Position numbers and translations under genes: made by a program. Shown one piece after another: positions 1-7,925 of a stretch of 64,000 nt of DNA. Each line of letters begins with the position of its first letter. The first letter of the stretch is position 1. The notes under the pieces were generated by a model. It saw nothing but the letters and a program-made list of their open reading frames with translations, was not told the DNA's origin and made no database searches. Where the stretch lies: IMG/VR virus record IMGVR_UViG_3300028800_000076, positions 1 to 64,000 of that record; one strand, written 5' to 3'. Origin of the DNA: a virus.

Positions 1-1425
1 TAGCTCCTCAAAGCGGGCCTTCCGGTGATAAAAGGCGGTCTCAGTCTTGCGCTCTGTTCCCTCATACATCTGCGGCCGGTGGATCGAGAAGCCCTGATCC
101 ACCACATTGTCCCAGTGCTTGGCCCCCGAGATGTCTTCCAAGGTTGGCGGCTGGCCCCGGCGTCCACTATCCATTTTAGCGGGATGGGCCAGCACCTGGA
201 CGTGGCAGTCCATGTCCTGGGCAAAGACGTGGAGGGCGCGCAGGCAGCGCAGCACGTACTCATCCTCACGCTCATCCCGCTGCCTCATGGCCTCGATCCT
301 GTTCCAGGGGTCTAGCTGGATGATCCTGGCACCATGACGCACCACGGCAGTCTCAGCGCACTCCAGGAACCAGTCCAGCGTGGGTCTCTGATCATTGTGG
401 ACCAGAAACATATAGTGCTCCTCGATCCACCGATCAGCGATATTCTTTTCCTCCTCGGTCATGTCGTATTCGAGCTTACCCGATATGAGGGAGCGGATTT
501 GACGCCGCAGGTGAGGTCTCGGCCGGGTCTCGAAGGAGGCGGTGCAGCAAACCAGATTGTAGCGCCAGCACAGGTCCTGCCAGATTTGGCCCCACACAGC
601 CGTTTTCCCGTGCCCTGGATGGCCTGTAACGACCGAGAGGGTCCGGGGTGCCAGATGCACCTTTCCCTCAAATCCTGGGATGCTGGGCGTCCAGATGGTC
701 AGGGGCGGTGGTTCGGGTAGCTCTGAGAGCTTGTACAGGCCCTCCTGGGGCCACAAGGTGCCGCCCTGGGTCAAAAGCTCGTGGAGCGCCTCAGGGCCAG
801 CCTTAAGCAGCATGGCATTGGCATCGTTGCAGCCCTCGGTCCAGGTCAGGAACATGAAGCGAGCAGCCCCCAGCAGGCGCACCATGTCAGCCCGGAGCGC
901 CAGTCCAGGCTCATCCATATCCCCACACCAGACAAAGCGCTTGGTCTTCGCGAGCCCTGCCTTCAGGGCATCCAGAACGTATCCATAACCACGCTGGGCG
1001 TGAGGGTCTTCAGCGGCCTTCATCTTGGCCCCGGTAGGAACCGAGATAACCTGCGCGGCCGATATCCCGGCCTCGACCAGAGCCGCTGCGTCTAGCTCGC
1101 CCTCGGTAATGTAGACCGTGCTGGGAGCAGCCTGAAGAACAGCTTCGAGATTCCAGAACGACGGCTCGAAGTTGCCACCTGCCACAAAGGCCTTCTCGGG
1201 AAAGGCCCTGGCCTTCCAGCCCTTGGCGTAACGAAAAAAGATGGCCTTGGATTTAGCGCTAAGACCTGGAAAGAATACCGACCCGGAGCCTACGGGCAGA
1301 AGCTCCAAAGTCTGACGGCTGAGACCGCGAGCTTGAGCCCATGCTGCTGCTTCGTCGCTGATCCCCGTCAAGAACTCCTCCACTAAACCCACAATGCCAA
1401 CACGAATACAGGAAACCGCGATCAT
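1..1425 (-). CDS. Toprim and DnaB-type replicative helicase (3' end outside window)
   Basis: Read by hand on the minus strand; the frame stays open to the window's left edge. Seen: a Toprim signature with EGELD near residues 108-112 and D169/D171 in a GDMDE stretch, then a RecA-like helicase core with Walker A GHPGHGKT near residue 270 and an LDPW Walker-B-like stretch further on. This is the T7 gp4/Twinkle-like order of primase-fold plus hexameric helicase, so it should unwind and perhaps prime at the replication fork. The ATG at 1425 has only a weak ribosome site and lies inside the upstream zinc-domain ORF. In such proteins the zinc domain is normally on the same chain, so a +1 frameshift or an indel near 1380-1396 is possible. 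Family confidence is high; the start is uncertain. Confidence 0.85.
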   Translation of the reverse strand, partial: MIAVSCIRVGIVGLVEEFLTGISDEAAAWAQARGLSRQTLELLPVGSGSVFFPGLSAKSKAIFFRYAKGWKARAFPEKAFVAGGNFEPSFWNLEAVLQAAPSTVYITEGELDAAALVEAGISAAQVISVPTGAKMKAAEDPHAQRGYGYVLDALKAGLAKTKRFVWCGDMDEPGLALRADMVRLLGAARFMFLTWTEGCNDANAMLLKAGPEALHELLTQGGTLWPQEGLYKLSELPEPPPLTIWTPSIPGFEGKVHLAPRTLSVVTGHPGHGKTAVWGQIWQDLCWRYNLVCCTASFETRPRPHLRRQIRSLISGKLEYDMTEEEKNIADRWIEEHYMFLVHNDQRPTLDWFLECAETAVVRHGARIIQLDPWNRIEAMRQRDEREDEYVLRCLRALHVFAQDMDCHVQVLAHPAKMDSGRRGQPPTLEDISGAKHWDNVVDQGFSIHRPQMYEGTERKTETAFYHRKARFEEL

Positions 1426-1552
1426 CTCGCGTTACGCTCAAACACCTATCGTGCTTTTTCTTACGGTTGTGACTGCATTCAGGACAGAGCACGCGCTGTG
1501 TGCCAGCCCGGCCTTCATCTATTTTGATGCCAAGCTCAGTCAGCGTCTTCAT
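1259..1552 (-). CDS. Primase zinc-binding domain, separate frame
   Basis: A 97-residue ORF whose first 60 residues form a primase-type zinc ribbon: C23-x2-C26 and C51-x2-C54 (CPEC, then CWHCG), a lysine-rich turn, and a CLSV strand. From residue 60 on the sequence looks like out-of-frame text, while the next frame picks up a sensible continuation (VEEFLTG) into the Toprim-helicase. I infer that the true product is one zinc-Toprim-helicase chain split by a +1 shift, or that two proteins are made from overlapping genes. The ATG at 1552 forms an ATGA overlap with the stop of the upstream gene, so translation is probably coupled. Confidence 0.7.
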   Translation of the reverse strand: MKTLTELGIKIDEGRAGTQRVLCPECSHNRKKKHDRCLSVTRDDRGFLYSCWHCGFSGGVLDGDQRRSSSMGSSSRSQPSDFGASARRLRVGILSRS

Positions 1553-1905
1553 GCGCCAACGTCAATACCATCACGATTGTAAAGTGTGCCGCAAATCCAC
1601 CACGCAGGGCTCCCATCGGTCAATGATGTTTTTCTCACTGGCCATCCACGTAGTCTCGCATCCAAGGCAATCTCAGGTTCTTCAGCGCGCATAGAAAAGG
1701 GCGCGGCGACCTCATCTCTGAGATTCTTAAGCACCGCGCCCAGATAGGTAGATGGATTTTTTGACTTGAGTATTTGCTTGAGCAGTTCCGTGGCCTTGTT
1801 GAAGTCGTTGCAGGCCTTGGCCAATTGCCCCATGCGGGCTGGATTGATCCCTCGCGTGAGCGCATCGCCCTTCATCGCCCAGAAGGCGGATTCGTAGCTT
1901 GGCAT
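1549..1905 (-). CDS. Hypothetical protein upstream of primase-helicase
   Basis: A 118-residue protein, mostly helical and charged, with no family I can name. The ORF could begin further upstream at 1941, but the ATG at 1905 has GAGGGG at good distance, so I chose that start. The stop overlaps the start of the primase zinc ORF (ATGA). Its place directly before a primase-helicase would suit a helicase loader or accessory replication factor, but this is inference from position only. Confidence 0.6.
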   Translation of the reverse strand: MPSYESAFWAMKGDALTRGINPARMGQLAKACNDFNKATELLKQILKSKNPSTYLGAVLKNLRDEVAAPFSMRAEEPEIALDARLRGWPVRKTSLTDGSPAWWICGTLYNRDGIDVGA

Positions 1906-2064
1906 GTTGGTGATCCCCTCGACCGACGTGATGGCAAACACTGCGCCGAGTCGTGGCGCTCGTAAAGCCGCTAGCCCTTGCGTGGATCAGACCAGTCTGG
2001 ATGCCAGTTGTTGTGGATGTCCATCAGCCAAAACCAATCGCATGACTTGTTTCAAGCGTAGAAA

Positions 2065-2655
2065 TTAGTTATTGTCTGCCCCCACAAGGGCTGATTTGAA
2101 TTTTTCAGTTTGATTACCCCATGCAATCCATCCGGGATGCTGTTGTCTAGCAAATAATTCAAGATATGGCCCATCGACTAATCTTTCTATTCTTTCGTAA
2201 ATTATTTCTGGCTTACGACTGTGCTCGCGCCTTGGCTCGATGATGGCTTGCCTCACGTCAGCGTTGATCCTTTTTGGATTGCCTCTTGTGGCCAGCAAAC
2301 ACACCTCACTGTTGGCCCGTGTCCAGTATCCAAGGCCAACTTGTACGTCCACATCGTCTCGGAACATTTCGACTTGCTTGGCATCGGCCTTGATCCATGA
2401 GAAGGCGCAGGTTTTGTAGGTGAAACCCCAATGCTCGATAAGCTCGATAGCCTCGATCAGTTGTGGCCAGCATATCCATAAAAAGAGCACGCAGTCGTCA
2501 GCAGCCAAGTCTTGAACCGGAAGCGCTTTGATCGCCTCCCGGTCCATTAAGTCATATGGAGCCTTGCGATCCTGGTTCTCTGGAGACCACGAAACGAAAG
2601 TCCATGGTGGATCAGCCAGGATCGCGCCGAACTTGCCCTTCGGCCATTCTATCAA
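2065..2655 (-). CDS. MT-A70 family adenine-N6 DNA methyltransferase
   Basis: A 196-residue protein with the catalytic DPPW near residues 16-19 followed by an MT-A70 layout: an SAM-binding LFLWICWP strand, a GFTYKTCAFSWIKA stretch, and a C-terminal KPEIIYERIERLV segment followed by YLELFAR. The family transfers methyl from SAM to N6 of adenine; in phages it often shields DNA from host restriction. The start is an unusual TTG at 2655, supported by GGAGGAG six bases upstream and by a TAG/TTG junction with the gene before it. No cognate nuclease is visible nearby, so an orphan protective role is likely (inference). Confidence 0.9.
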   Translation of the reverse strand: MIEWPKGKFGAILADPPWTFVSWSPENQDRKAPYDLMDREAIKALPVQDLAADDCVLFLWICWPQLIEAIELIEHWGFTYKTCAFSWIKADAKQVEMFRDDVDVQVGLGYWTRANSEVCLLATRGNPKRINADVRQAIIEPRREHSRKPEIIYERIERLVDGPYLELFARQQHPGWIAWGNQTEKFKSALVGADNN

Positions 2656-2847
2656 CTATATCTCCTCCACATTCTGTGCTTCGGCATCCAGCGTTGCTTC
2701 GTGCTCCTCAAGGAGGGCAGCATAGATAATGGCATGGATATCGTGCCACGCTTGAAAATTCAGAGGCGGCTTGACCCCTTCTCGATCCATAATCTTGGCG
2801 ATATCGCGTCCGATAGAATGAACGCGAATTGTGCGCTCGACAATCAT
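2656..2847 (-). CDS. Small hypothetical protein
   Basis: A 63-residue acidic helical protein of unknown family. It starts with an ATGA overlap with the upstream gene and stops directly before the TTG of the methyltransferase, so it belongs to the same transcription unit. No motif recognised. Confidence 0.6.
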   Translation of the reverse strand: MIVERTIRVHSIGRDIAKIMDREGVKPPLNFQAWHDIHAIIYAALLEEHEATLDAEAQNVEEI

Positions 2848-3251
2848 TTCACACCTTCCTTCCCCGCCTCGATCTTCTTGATGCGCTTCTTGATGGCCCG
2901 GTCGAAGGCGGCCACGACTTGGCTGCGTTTTCGCGTGCTGGTATCATTCCATGTCGGAATTTTATCCAAGGATTCTCCAGGCTCAAAAATCCCATCAGAT
3001 GTTTTGACGCGGATGACAGAGGCTAACTCTTCTGCGGCCGTGAATGGCGCTCCAAACGAATCCACCGAATTCGTGCCGTCCAACAAATGAGCATTCCCAT
3101 CGAAGGCTTGGCCGATGGCTCCAAGCGCACAGACTTTGCCGTCATATTCGAAGTGACCTCTGATCCACCGATCCTCCACAATCTTCTTGGCCTTCACCAA
3201 GAGACAGAGAGCCTCGTCGTCTTTCTTCGGTTCAGTCTTTCGCTTTGCCAT
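2844..3251 (-). CDS. DUF6197-like small phage protein
   Basis: A 135-residue protein. Motif CALGAIGQAF near the middle and a C-terminal WND....R..VVAAFDRAIKKRI helix match the pattern I associate with DUF6197-like proteins, whose function is unknown. The ORF is open further upstream, but the ATG at 3251 has GGAGGAG seven bases before it and sits at the end of the preceding gene, so that start is preferred. A second protein of the same look lies at 30433-30786. The N terminus (KRKTEPKKDD) is strongly charged. Confidence 0.65.
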   Translation of the reverse strand: MAKRKTEPKKDDEALCLLVKAKKIVEDRWIRGHFEYDGKVCALGAIGQAFDGNAHLLDGTNSVDSFGAPFTAAEELASVIRVKTSDGIFEPGESLDKIPTWNDTSTRKRSQVVAAFDRAIKKRIKKIEAGKEGVK

Positions 3252-3621
3252 TTTGCTCCTCCAACAGGTCGTTGATCGTCTCGCGTGACTCACGCAGCAT
3301 CTCGCGTAGCTCTTCGTTCTCGCTCTCGCGGAACAGAAACAGTCGCAGTACGATGCCGATAAAGAGATGGGACAGGCCAACGATTGCGAAATAACTAACA
3401 ATGCTGTTCAGCCCCGAATACGAAACCCAAAATCCCTTATTAAGGGGAAGTCCGGTCCAGAATGCCATGCAGTACGGACAGTTGATCAGTTCGCCCAGCA
3501 TGTACGGCGCATCGATAAACTGATGCCGCAGTGGCCGCGTGATCTGACTGGCGGTCAGCACCAGGGCCAAGGTCCCTGATGCTATCGCCATGAGGCAGAG
3601 GGTGATGACTTGATCGGTCAT
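3232..3621 (-). CDS. Membrane protein with CPYC motif (DUF1360-like)
   Basis: A 129-residue protein with an N-terminal hydrophobic helix (residues about 5-25), a CPYC-x-AFW motif near residue 50, a second hydrophobic block around residues 70-95, and a charged C-terminal helix rich in E and R. The paired cysteines before aromatic residues resemble DUF1360 phage and bacterial membrane proteins of unknown role. It overlaps both neighbours by a few bases. A redox or lysis-related job could be imagined, but nothing here shows it. Confidence 0.65.
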   Translation of the reverse strand: MTDQVITLCLMAIASGTLALVLTASQITRPLRHQFIDAPYMLGELINCPYCMAFWTGLPLNKGFWVSYSGLNSIVSYFAIVGLSHLFIGIVLRLFLFRESENEELREMLRESRETINDLLEEQNGKAKD

Positions 3622-3812
3622 TGGAGTTTGAGGTTCTTTATGAAGGCTTCCAGGTCTTTTGCTTTGATTGGATGCAAAAGCACAAGATCGCCCTCCTTGA
3701 CGTTGCCAACAACATTGGGCCCGACTGTTCCAGAATAGGAGACATGGCCGTTACGCACGACAATGATGTAGTCTTCCTTGACTGCCTCGCAGCCCTGTAC
3801 GCCAATGGCCAT
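3618..3812 (-). CDS. Small hypothetical protein
   Basis: A 64-residue protein with a compact beta-rich look (VKEDYIIVVRNGHVS and EGDLVLLHP) ending in a basic helix. The ORF extends upstream, but the ATG at 3812 has GGAGGA six bases before it and directly follows the preceding stop, so this start is preferred. Its stop overlaps the start of the CPYC membrane protein (ATGA). Family unknown. Confidence 0.6.
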   Translation of the reverse strand: MAIGVQGCEAVKEDYIIVVRNGHVSYSGTVGPNVVGNVKEGDLVLLHPIKAKDLEAFIKNLKLQ

Positions 3813-3813
3813 A

Positions 3814-4005
3814 TTAATCCTCCACCCACACCCGAACGCCGCAACATTCGTGGTAGTGCCCGCGCTTCTTCTTCGTGGCCTCGTCCAGCTTGGCGAGCAC
3901 GTCTTTGGCTTTGCTGGCCGCGTCCTTGAGCTTCGGATCGTCCGTGATCTTGGACTGATCCTTCTGCTCGGAATCTGGTGCTCCACCTTGCTTCTGCTTC
4001 AACAT
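3814..4005 (-). CDS. Small charged hypothetical protein with Cys/His tail
   Basis: A 63-residue lysine- and aspartate-rich, mostly helical protein ending in GHYHECCGVRVW, which could bind a metal. The start at 4005 is chosen over 4032 because ACGGGAGA, the leader shared by many genes of this arm, lies right before it. A CCATAAT stretch about 20 bases further upstream recurs before genes at 6210 and 10471. Function unknown. Confidence 0.6.
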   Translation of the reverse strand: MLKQKQGGAPDSEQKDQSKITDDPKLKDAASKAKDVLAKLDEATKKKRGHYHECCGVRVWVED

Positions 4006-4045
4006 GATTGTTCTCCCGTCTAGACTGCTCACATAGGATTATGGA

Positions 4046-4522
4046 TCACTTGCGGTAGGGGATATCCCAGTCGCCCTTTCCGGTTTCCATGTAATGGCGC
4101 AGCACCTGTGCCGCCTCCTTTGTCGTTGCATTCCACCCAGGATGATTATTGGACGGACCACTAAATCTCTGCGCATCCGATCCCGGATAAAATACCTTGG
4201 ATAGTTCCTCCGGAACATCATTCTGTGAGACCCACGGCGGATCGCGCCCTAGAATGGCTTGATAAATAGTGTTGCTCAAACCTGTATTGCCATACAGGTT
4301 GCCCTTTCCCATGACAGCGGTAGCTGTTCCTCCGATACAGCACGCTGTTCCGCAGCGCCCACTCCATTTCTGCATATTGAACTCTGATATGTATTCGTTC
4401 TCATGATCCAGCGCTCCACTTTCGAGAAGCGCCAGTGTTTTCATGAGGCCGCAATACTGATCCTCATTGAGGTCCAGAGTCTTGGCATCGAGGAAGTTGC
4501 CGGTAAGCTCAAGATCGCTCAT
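4046..4522 (-). CDS. Hypothetical protein with Cys pair
   Basis: A 158-residue protein. A CGTACCIGG block near residue 60 resembles the Cys-Ala/Gly turn seen in other small early phage proteins, and conserved-looking aromatic positions follow (PGWNATTKEAAQVLRHY). It is coupled to the upstream AAA+ ATPase by an ATGA overlap, so it may act with it. No function assigned. Confidence 0.6.
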   Translation of the reverse strand: MSDLELTGNFLDAKTLDLNEDQYCGLMKTLALLESGALDHENEYISEFNMQKWSGRCGTACCIGGTATAVMGKGNLYGNTGLSNTIYQAILGRDPPWVSQNDVPEELSKVFYPGSDAQRFSGPSNNHPGWNATTKEAAQVLRHYMETGKGDWDIPYRK

Positions 4523-5802
4523 TGCATCGCTCCAGTTTTAATGCTGGCTTCCTGCCGCCGCACCTGCTCGATGGCGCTCAGAAGATCATCCTGACTGATC
4601 GCGCCGTCCTTCTTGCGCTGTGCAATGGAGCGGCGGATGGCGAGCGTGGACGCCTTGTCCACAATGCCCTCGATCATCGCGCCCGAGTGCGGCAGGTGCT
4701 TGTTGTGGACCGAGTAGAGGACTTCCGCCGCCTGCTCAGCCAGCACACGCTTGGAATGCACCGACTGCGTGGGAAGGCTCGACAGGTAAATCTGGAAGAT
4801 GTTGGCGGCCTCCTCCATGTTTGGGCGGCTGACCTCGATCTTGTGGTCCACGCGGCCGTCGCGCAGGATCGCCGGGTCCAGAATGTCAGCCCGGTTGGAT
4901 GCCAGCACCACAATGGCGCAGGACTCCTCCAGGCCGTCCATCTCGGTGAGGAAGGTCGGCACGACGGTCTGACCCATGTAGTTGCCGTGCATGCCGCGCT
5001 TGGCCAGCAGGCTCTCAGCCTCGTCCACGAAGATCACCGCCTCCCGATTATGGGTGGCCTTGTACTCGCGGGCCTGCCGGAAGATGGCGCGGATGGTCTG
5101 CTCGGTGACGCCCACATACGGGTCCAGAACTTCCGGGCCCTTGATGGTGAGGAAGCCGCCCTTGTCCGCGCCCACAGACGTGGCCACAGCCCGCGCCAGT
5201 AATGTTTTGCCGCATCCAGGTGGGCCCAGCAGCAGAATGCCCTTGCCGCCCTTTTTGCCGAAGCGCTTGAACAGTTCGGCATGTTCACGCGGAAGCTCCA
5301 CAGCCTCACGCAGCAGCCGCTTGGCCTCCTCCTGGCCGCCGATCTGATCCCACGTCACCGTGGCCACAGTCGGCGCAAAGGCAGGCTTGGGAGCCTTCTC
5401 GATCAGCGCCAGCGCAATGGACTGGGTGTGGTCCACCAGCACCCGGTCGCCCTTGGCCACGCCCTGGACCGTGTTGGCGACAAAGCGGGAGCCGCCCTCG
5501 CCACCGATTTCCAGGCCATGCTCGGAAACACGCGAGACAACGGCAGGAAGCCCAATCGGCAGCTTGGATGCACCACAGATGATCTGCCCGGTCATGGGGT
5601 GAACCAGCACCGCATCGCCCGGCTTGTGCTTCTTGGTGTCAGCGACCGAGACAGTCTTGCCGTCCATATTGAGGAACAGCTTGTTCGGTGCTTCCTTGGC
5701 GATAACGATCCCGTAGCTCAGGCTGGCGGAGCCAATGCGCTCCATTTCAGCCATGGCCTCAGCCAGCGCCTCTTTGCAATCCGTCAGTGCATCCTTAGCC
5801 AT
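4519..5802 (-). CDS. AAA+ ATPase, ARC/Mpa (proteasomal ATPase)-like
   Basis: A 427-residue ATPase. Residues 1-25 form a short helix and about 28-135 form two beta-rich OB-like repeats, as in ARC/Mpa rings. The AAA module starts near 150 (TWDQIGGQEEAKR), with Walker A GPPGCGKT at 193-200, Walker B VIFVDEAES at 256-264, sensor-1 N303 and an RDGRVD arginine-finger region at 314-319. ARC/Mpa proteins are hexameric unfoldases that feed proteases; no protease is visible next to it. Leader ACGGGAGAA precedes the ATG. It is the second gene after a small YodC-like gene and is coupled to the 4046-4522 gene. Being phage-borne, it may remodel host or phage proteins (inference). Confidence 0.88.
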   Translation of the reverse strand: MAKDALTDCKEALAEAMAEMERIGSASLSYGIVIAKEAPNKLFLNMDGKTVSVADTKKHKPGDAVLVHPMTGQIICGASKLPIGLPAVVSRVSEHGLEIGGEGGSRFVANTVQGVAKGDRVLVDHTQSIALALIEKAPKPAFAPTVATVTWDQIGGQEEAKRLLREAVELPREHAELFKRFGKKGGKGILLLGPPGCGKTLLARAVATSVGADKGGFLTIKGPEVLDPYVGVTEQTIRAIFRQAREYKATHNREAVIFVDEAESLLAKRGMHGNYMGQTVVPTFLTEMDGLEESCAIVVLASNRADILDPAILRDGRVDHKIEVSRPNMEEAANIFQIYLSSLPTQSVHSKRVLAEQAAEVLYSVHNKHLPHSGAMIEGIVDKASTLAIRRSIAQRKKDGAISQDDLLSAIEQVRRQEASIKTGAMQ

Positions 5803-5804
5803 AG

Positions 5805-6053
5805 TCAGTTCTCCCGTTCCAGATAGGTTCCGGTGACGCCGAATTTACGGCCCCACCCAAGCTCTTCGTCTTCCTCGACGCCGGTCTCCCGGTCAAAGGT
5901 CCACATTTCATTCAAGGGCCAGTCCTCGGTCCCGGGAGCAGAGCAAATCATTCGCTCTTCACCAACGTCCTGGACTGTCATCTTCATGGAAGGGCCATCC
6001 TTGCCCATACGGCGGATAACCGTATCGCCTTTTTTCAAATCCATGAATGACAT
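5805..6053 (-). CDS. Small DUF2158/YodC-like protein
   Basis: An 82-residue protein with KKGDTVIRRMGKDGPSMKMTV near its start, the pattern of short DUF2158 (YodC-like) proteins: GD-x-V, then GP-x-M-x-V. Function of the family is unknown. CGGGAGAGG lies four bases before the ATG, and a TTGACA promoter candidate lies about 45 bases upstream. It is followed within two bases by the ARC-like ATPase, so the two are probably cotranscribed. Confidence 0.65.
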   Translation of the reverse strand: MSFMDLKKGDTVIRRMGKDGPSMKMTVQDVGEERMICSAPGTEDWPLNEMWTFDRETGVEEDEELGWGRKFGVTGTYLEREN

Positions 6054-6072
6054 GAGACCTCTCCCGTGGCCC

Positions 6073-6101
6073 GATATGGGTTAGTTGTGGCTACCTGTCA
6101 A
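6073..6101 (-). promoter_or_regulatory. Candidate promoter for 5805-6053 and the ARC-like ATPase
   Basis: On the minus strand TTGACA (6101-6096) is followed after 17 bases by CATATC (6078-6073). The same region holds TAACCCATATCGGGC, nearly repeated (TAACCCATTTCGGGC) next to another TTGACA at 21840-21860. The perfect -35 box is convincing; the -10 box is weak, so a phage factor may take part. Confidence 0.45.
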
Positions 6102-6210
6102 GCGGCATATAGCATGCCGTGTGCTGCGGCTGCGATGGCTTGAGCGGCAGCGTGAACAGGCCTACGCTCAAGATGAAGAGCATGCAGCCAGAGGCGATGA
6201 TGTTAGTCAT
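6091..6210 (-). CDS. 39-residue single-span membrane peptide
   Basis: A very short gene read by hand. MTNIIASGCMLFILSVGLF forms one hydrophobic helix, followed by a polar tail ending in LDR. AAACGGGAGAATGATC directly before the ATG is the leader shared with about ten neighbours, which is the main reason to believe in it. A CCATAAT element lies about 25 bases further upstream. Role unknown; phage membrane peptides of this size include lysis, exclusion and membrane-protein effectors. Confidence 0.6.
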   Translation of the reverse strand: MTNIIASGCMLFILSVGLFTLPLKPSQPQHTACYMPLDR

Positions 6211-6253
6211 GATCATTCTCCCGTTTGATCATCCATAAAGATTATGGGCGGCG

Positions 6254-6306
6254 CTGGAGGGAGGGGAAGTCCCTCCAGCTTCTAGTCTCGCTACCGCCCT
6301 AGCGAG
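6254..6306. terminator. Two tandem perfect hairpins after the 6316-7809 ATPase
   Basis: CTGGAGGGA pairs with TCCCTCCAG around a seven-base loop (6254-6278), and CTCGCTA pairs with TAGCGAG around CCGCCC (6287-6306). They lie just past the stop of the second AAA+ gene. There is no T-run on either strand, so they may stall or stabilise the 3' end of the transcript rather than act as classic terminators. Confidence 0.5.
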
Positions 6307-6315
6307 CGGGAGCCC

Positions 6316-7809
6316 TTACGACACAATGTCGTGGATTTCATCCACGCGGGTCTTGATGGCCTCAATCCTCTCCCCCGATCCATTCTGGATGACGCCCTTG
6401 AGAGAGCGCGCCAGAGTCTGCTCGATGGTCTCCTCGGCCGACTTGCGATTGAGGAGCGCCAGATGGTTCTTCATGGTCTTGGCCGCGATGACCAAATCAA
6501 GCTGATTGAGCTTGTCCGCACCACGTCCGATCATGCCCAGCTTGGCACGCTCGACACATTCCCGGATGGAAGCCGGAATCTGGCCATCCAGTTCAATGCC
6601 GACCTCTTTCAGGTTCTCGCCTGTGGCCAGCAAGTCCCCGGCATAGTGCCGAAGAAGCCGCTGTGCCGTCTCGGCATTCGGAGCCCGCAGCGTGATCACC
6701 GCATCGAGTCGGCCCGGACGCAGGATCACAGGATTGAGCTTCTCCACAAAGTTCGTGGTCAGCACAGTCATGATTTCCGAACGCTTCGACACCACGCCGT
6801 CGATGGTGTTGATCAGGTCATTGGCCTCCTCGTCGCGCTTCTCAGCCACGCGGTCGATGTCCTCCGCGAACACCACGGCCGGTGCATAGCGATTGGCGAA
6901 TTCCAGCGCCGCCCGCAGGCCCTGCACCTTGTCCAGCAGGACAAAGGTCCATCCATTAAGCTCGCAGACACGCGCTGTGAGCTTGGCGGTCAGTGACTTG
7001 CCGGTGCCGTACTGGCCCTCCAGCAACACGCCGCGCTTGAGCGGAATGCGATGCTGGCGACAGGCGGCCGTGTTCTTGATCGGCACCAGGATATTGGTAT
7101 CGATCTGATGGAAGATATCCGGATCGAGAAGCACGTCCTCCTCGGAGATATCCGACACGTCCATGAATGTGGGCGGGCTGTCCATATCCAGATTGCCGTC
7201 CTCGTCCACGGACATGCGGATCGGCTTGCCCCGGTAGATCGACTCGGTGCGCAGATACTCGCGGGCCAGCGTGGCAAGCTCCAGAACGATGTGCTTGTCG
7301 CGCTTCTTGATGTCGCCATGGATCAGGAACTGCATGCCCTTGTCCGTGGCGTGGAAGCGGGTGTGGATATTCTCGTCCAGGCCCGGCAGCTTGAACTCGC
7401 CCATGGGACACTGCACCACATCGGTATCGCGATGGCCGGTCTTGATGCTCATCATGCGTGGCGGCTTCGGCCCAAAGAATGTGGGCGTCGTTTGCGGCGA
7501 GACCCAGCCATAGAGCTTGGTCATGGCCTTGACCACCGCCACGCAGGCATCATGAGGATGGGCGTCGAAGAACTCGGCCACTGTGAAGATTTGAAGCTCG
7601 TCCTTGGCCTTCTGCACCAGCGCATCGATTGCGCGCTCCAGGGGCATATTGGCGGGCTCTGCGGGCAGGGTAATAGCCCGGCCAGCATACTGGATCGGAA
7701 CGTCCAGCTTGTCCCATACGGACTCCTTCTTCGGAGCCGCAGCGGAAATGGCTGCTTTCGCCTCGGAAACAGCAGCTTTCAGGATAGGTGCATTCGCAGC
7801 CGATGCCAT
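6316..7809 (-). CDS. AAA+ ATPase (second of four), function unknown
   Basis: A 497-residue ATPase with an unrecognised N-terminal half of about 240 residues, then an AAA module: Walker A GQYGTGKS at 265-272, Walker B VVFAEDID at 312-319, sensor-1 N353 and arginine finger RPGRLD at 364-369. The C-terminal 120 residues are a helical lid. The long N-terminal region with Ala-rich start (residues 1-30) may be the substrate adaptor. The leader CGGGAGAAAACC precedes the ATG. AAA proteins of this classic clade unfold or remodel proteins or complexes; neighbours give no clear partner. It differs from the ARC-like gene at 4519-5802 in lacking OB repeats. Confidence 0.85.
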   Translation of the reverse strand: MASAANAPILKAAVSEAKAAISAAAPKKESVWDKLDVPIQYAGRAITLPAEPANMPLERAIDALVQKAKDELQIFTVAEFFDAHPHDACVAVVKAMTKLYGWVSPQTTPTFFGPKPPRMMSIKTGHRDTDVVQCPMGEFKLPGLDENIHTRFHATDKGMQFLIHGDIKKRDKHIVLELATLAREYLRTESIYRGKPIRMSVDEDGNLDMDSPPTFMDVSDISEEDVLLDPDIFHQIDTNILVPIKNTAACRQHRIPLKRGVLLEGQYGTGKSLTAKLTARVCELNGWTFVLLDKVQGLRAALEFANRYAPAVVFAEDIDRVAEKRDEEANDLINTIDGVVSKRSEIMTVLTTNFVEKLNPVILRPGRLDAVITLRAPNAETAQRLLRHYAGDLLATGENLKEVGIELDGQIPASIRECVERAKLGMIGRGADKLNQLDLVIAAKTMKNHLALLNRKSAEETIEQTLARSLKGVIQNGSGERIEAIKTRVDEIHDIVS

Positions 7810-7925
7810 GGTTTTCTCCCGTTTGGCAGTTCAGAACTCGATAAAAGATGGTGGACCGTGCCAGTCGGCTACTCTGGCCTCTCCGCTATGCGGACCTGAC
7901 AAAGCCTCTCGGACGGCCCAATGGG

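Noticed and set aside
1942-2064. Trp-rich short frame (DWFWLMDIHNNWHPDW) between two left-arm genes
   Set aside because: Looks protein-like, but the frame has a stop just upstream and only an internal ATG giving 17 residues, without a ribosome site. Possibly a gene remnant.
7051-7899. 282-residue plus-strand ORF opposite the second AAA+ ATPase
   Set aside because: It lies antisense to a gene with complete Walker and sensor motifs and has no motif or good ribosome site of its own; an antisense shadow of GC-rich coding DNA.
7810-7925. Gap between two left-arm genes searched for a small gene
   Set aside because: Apart from the ribosome leader and a short AGTTCTGAACT palindrome nothing is visible.
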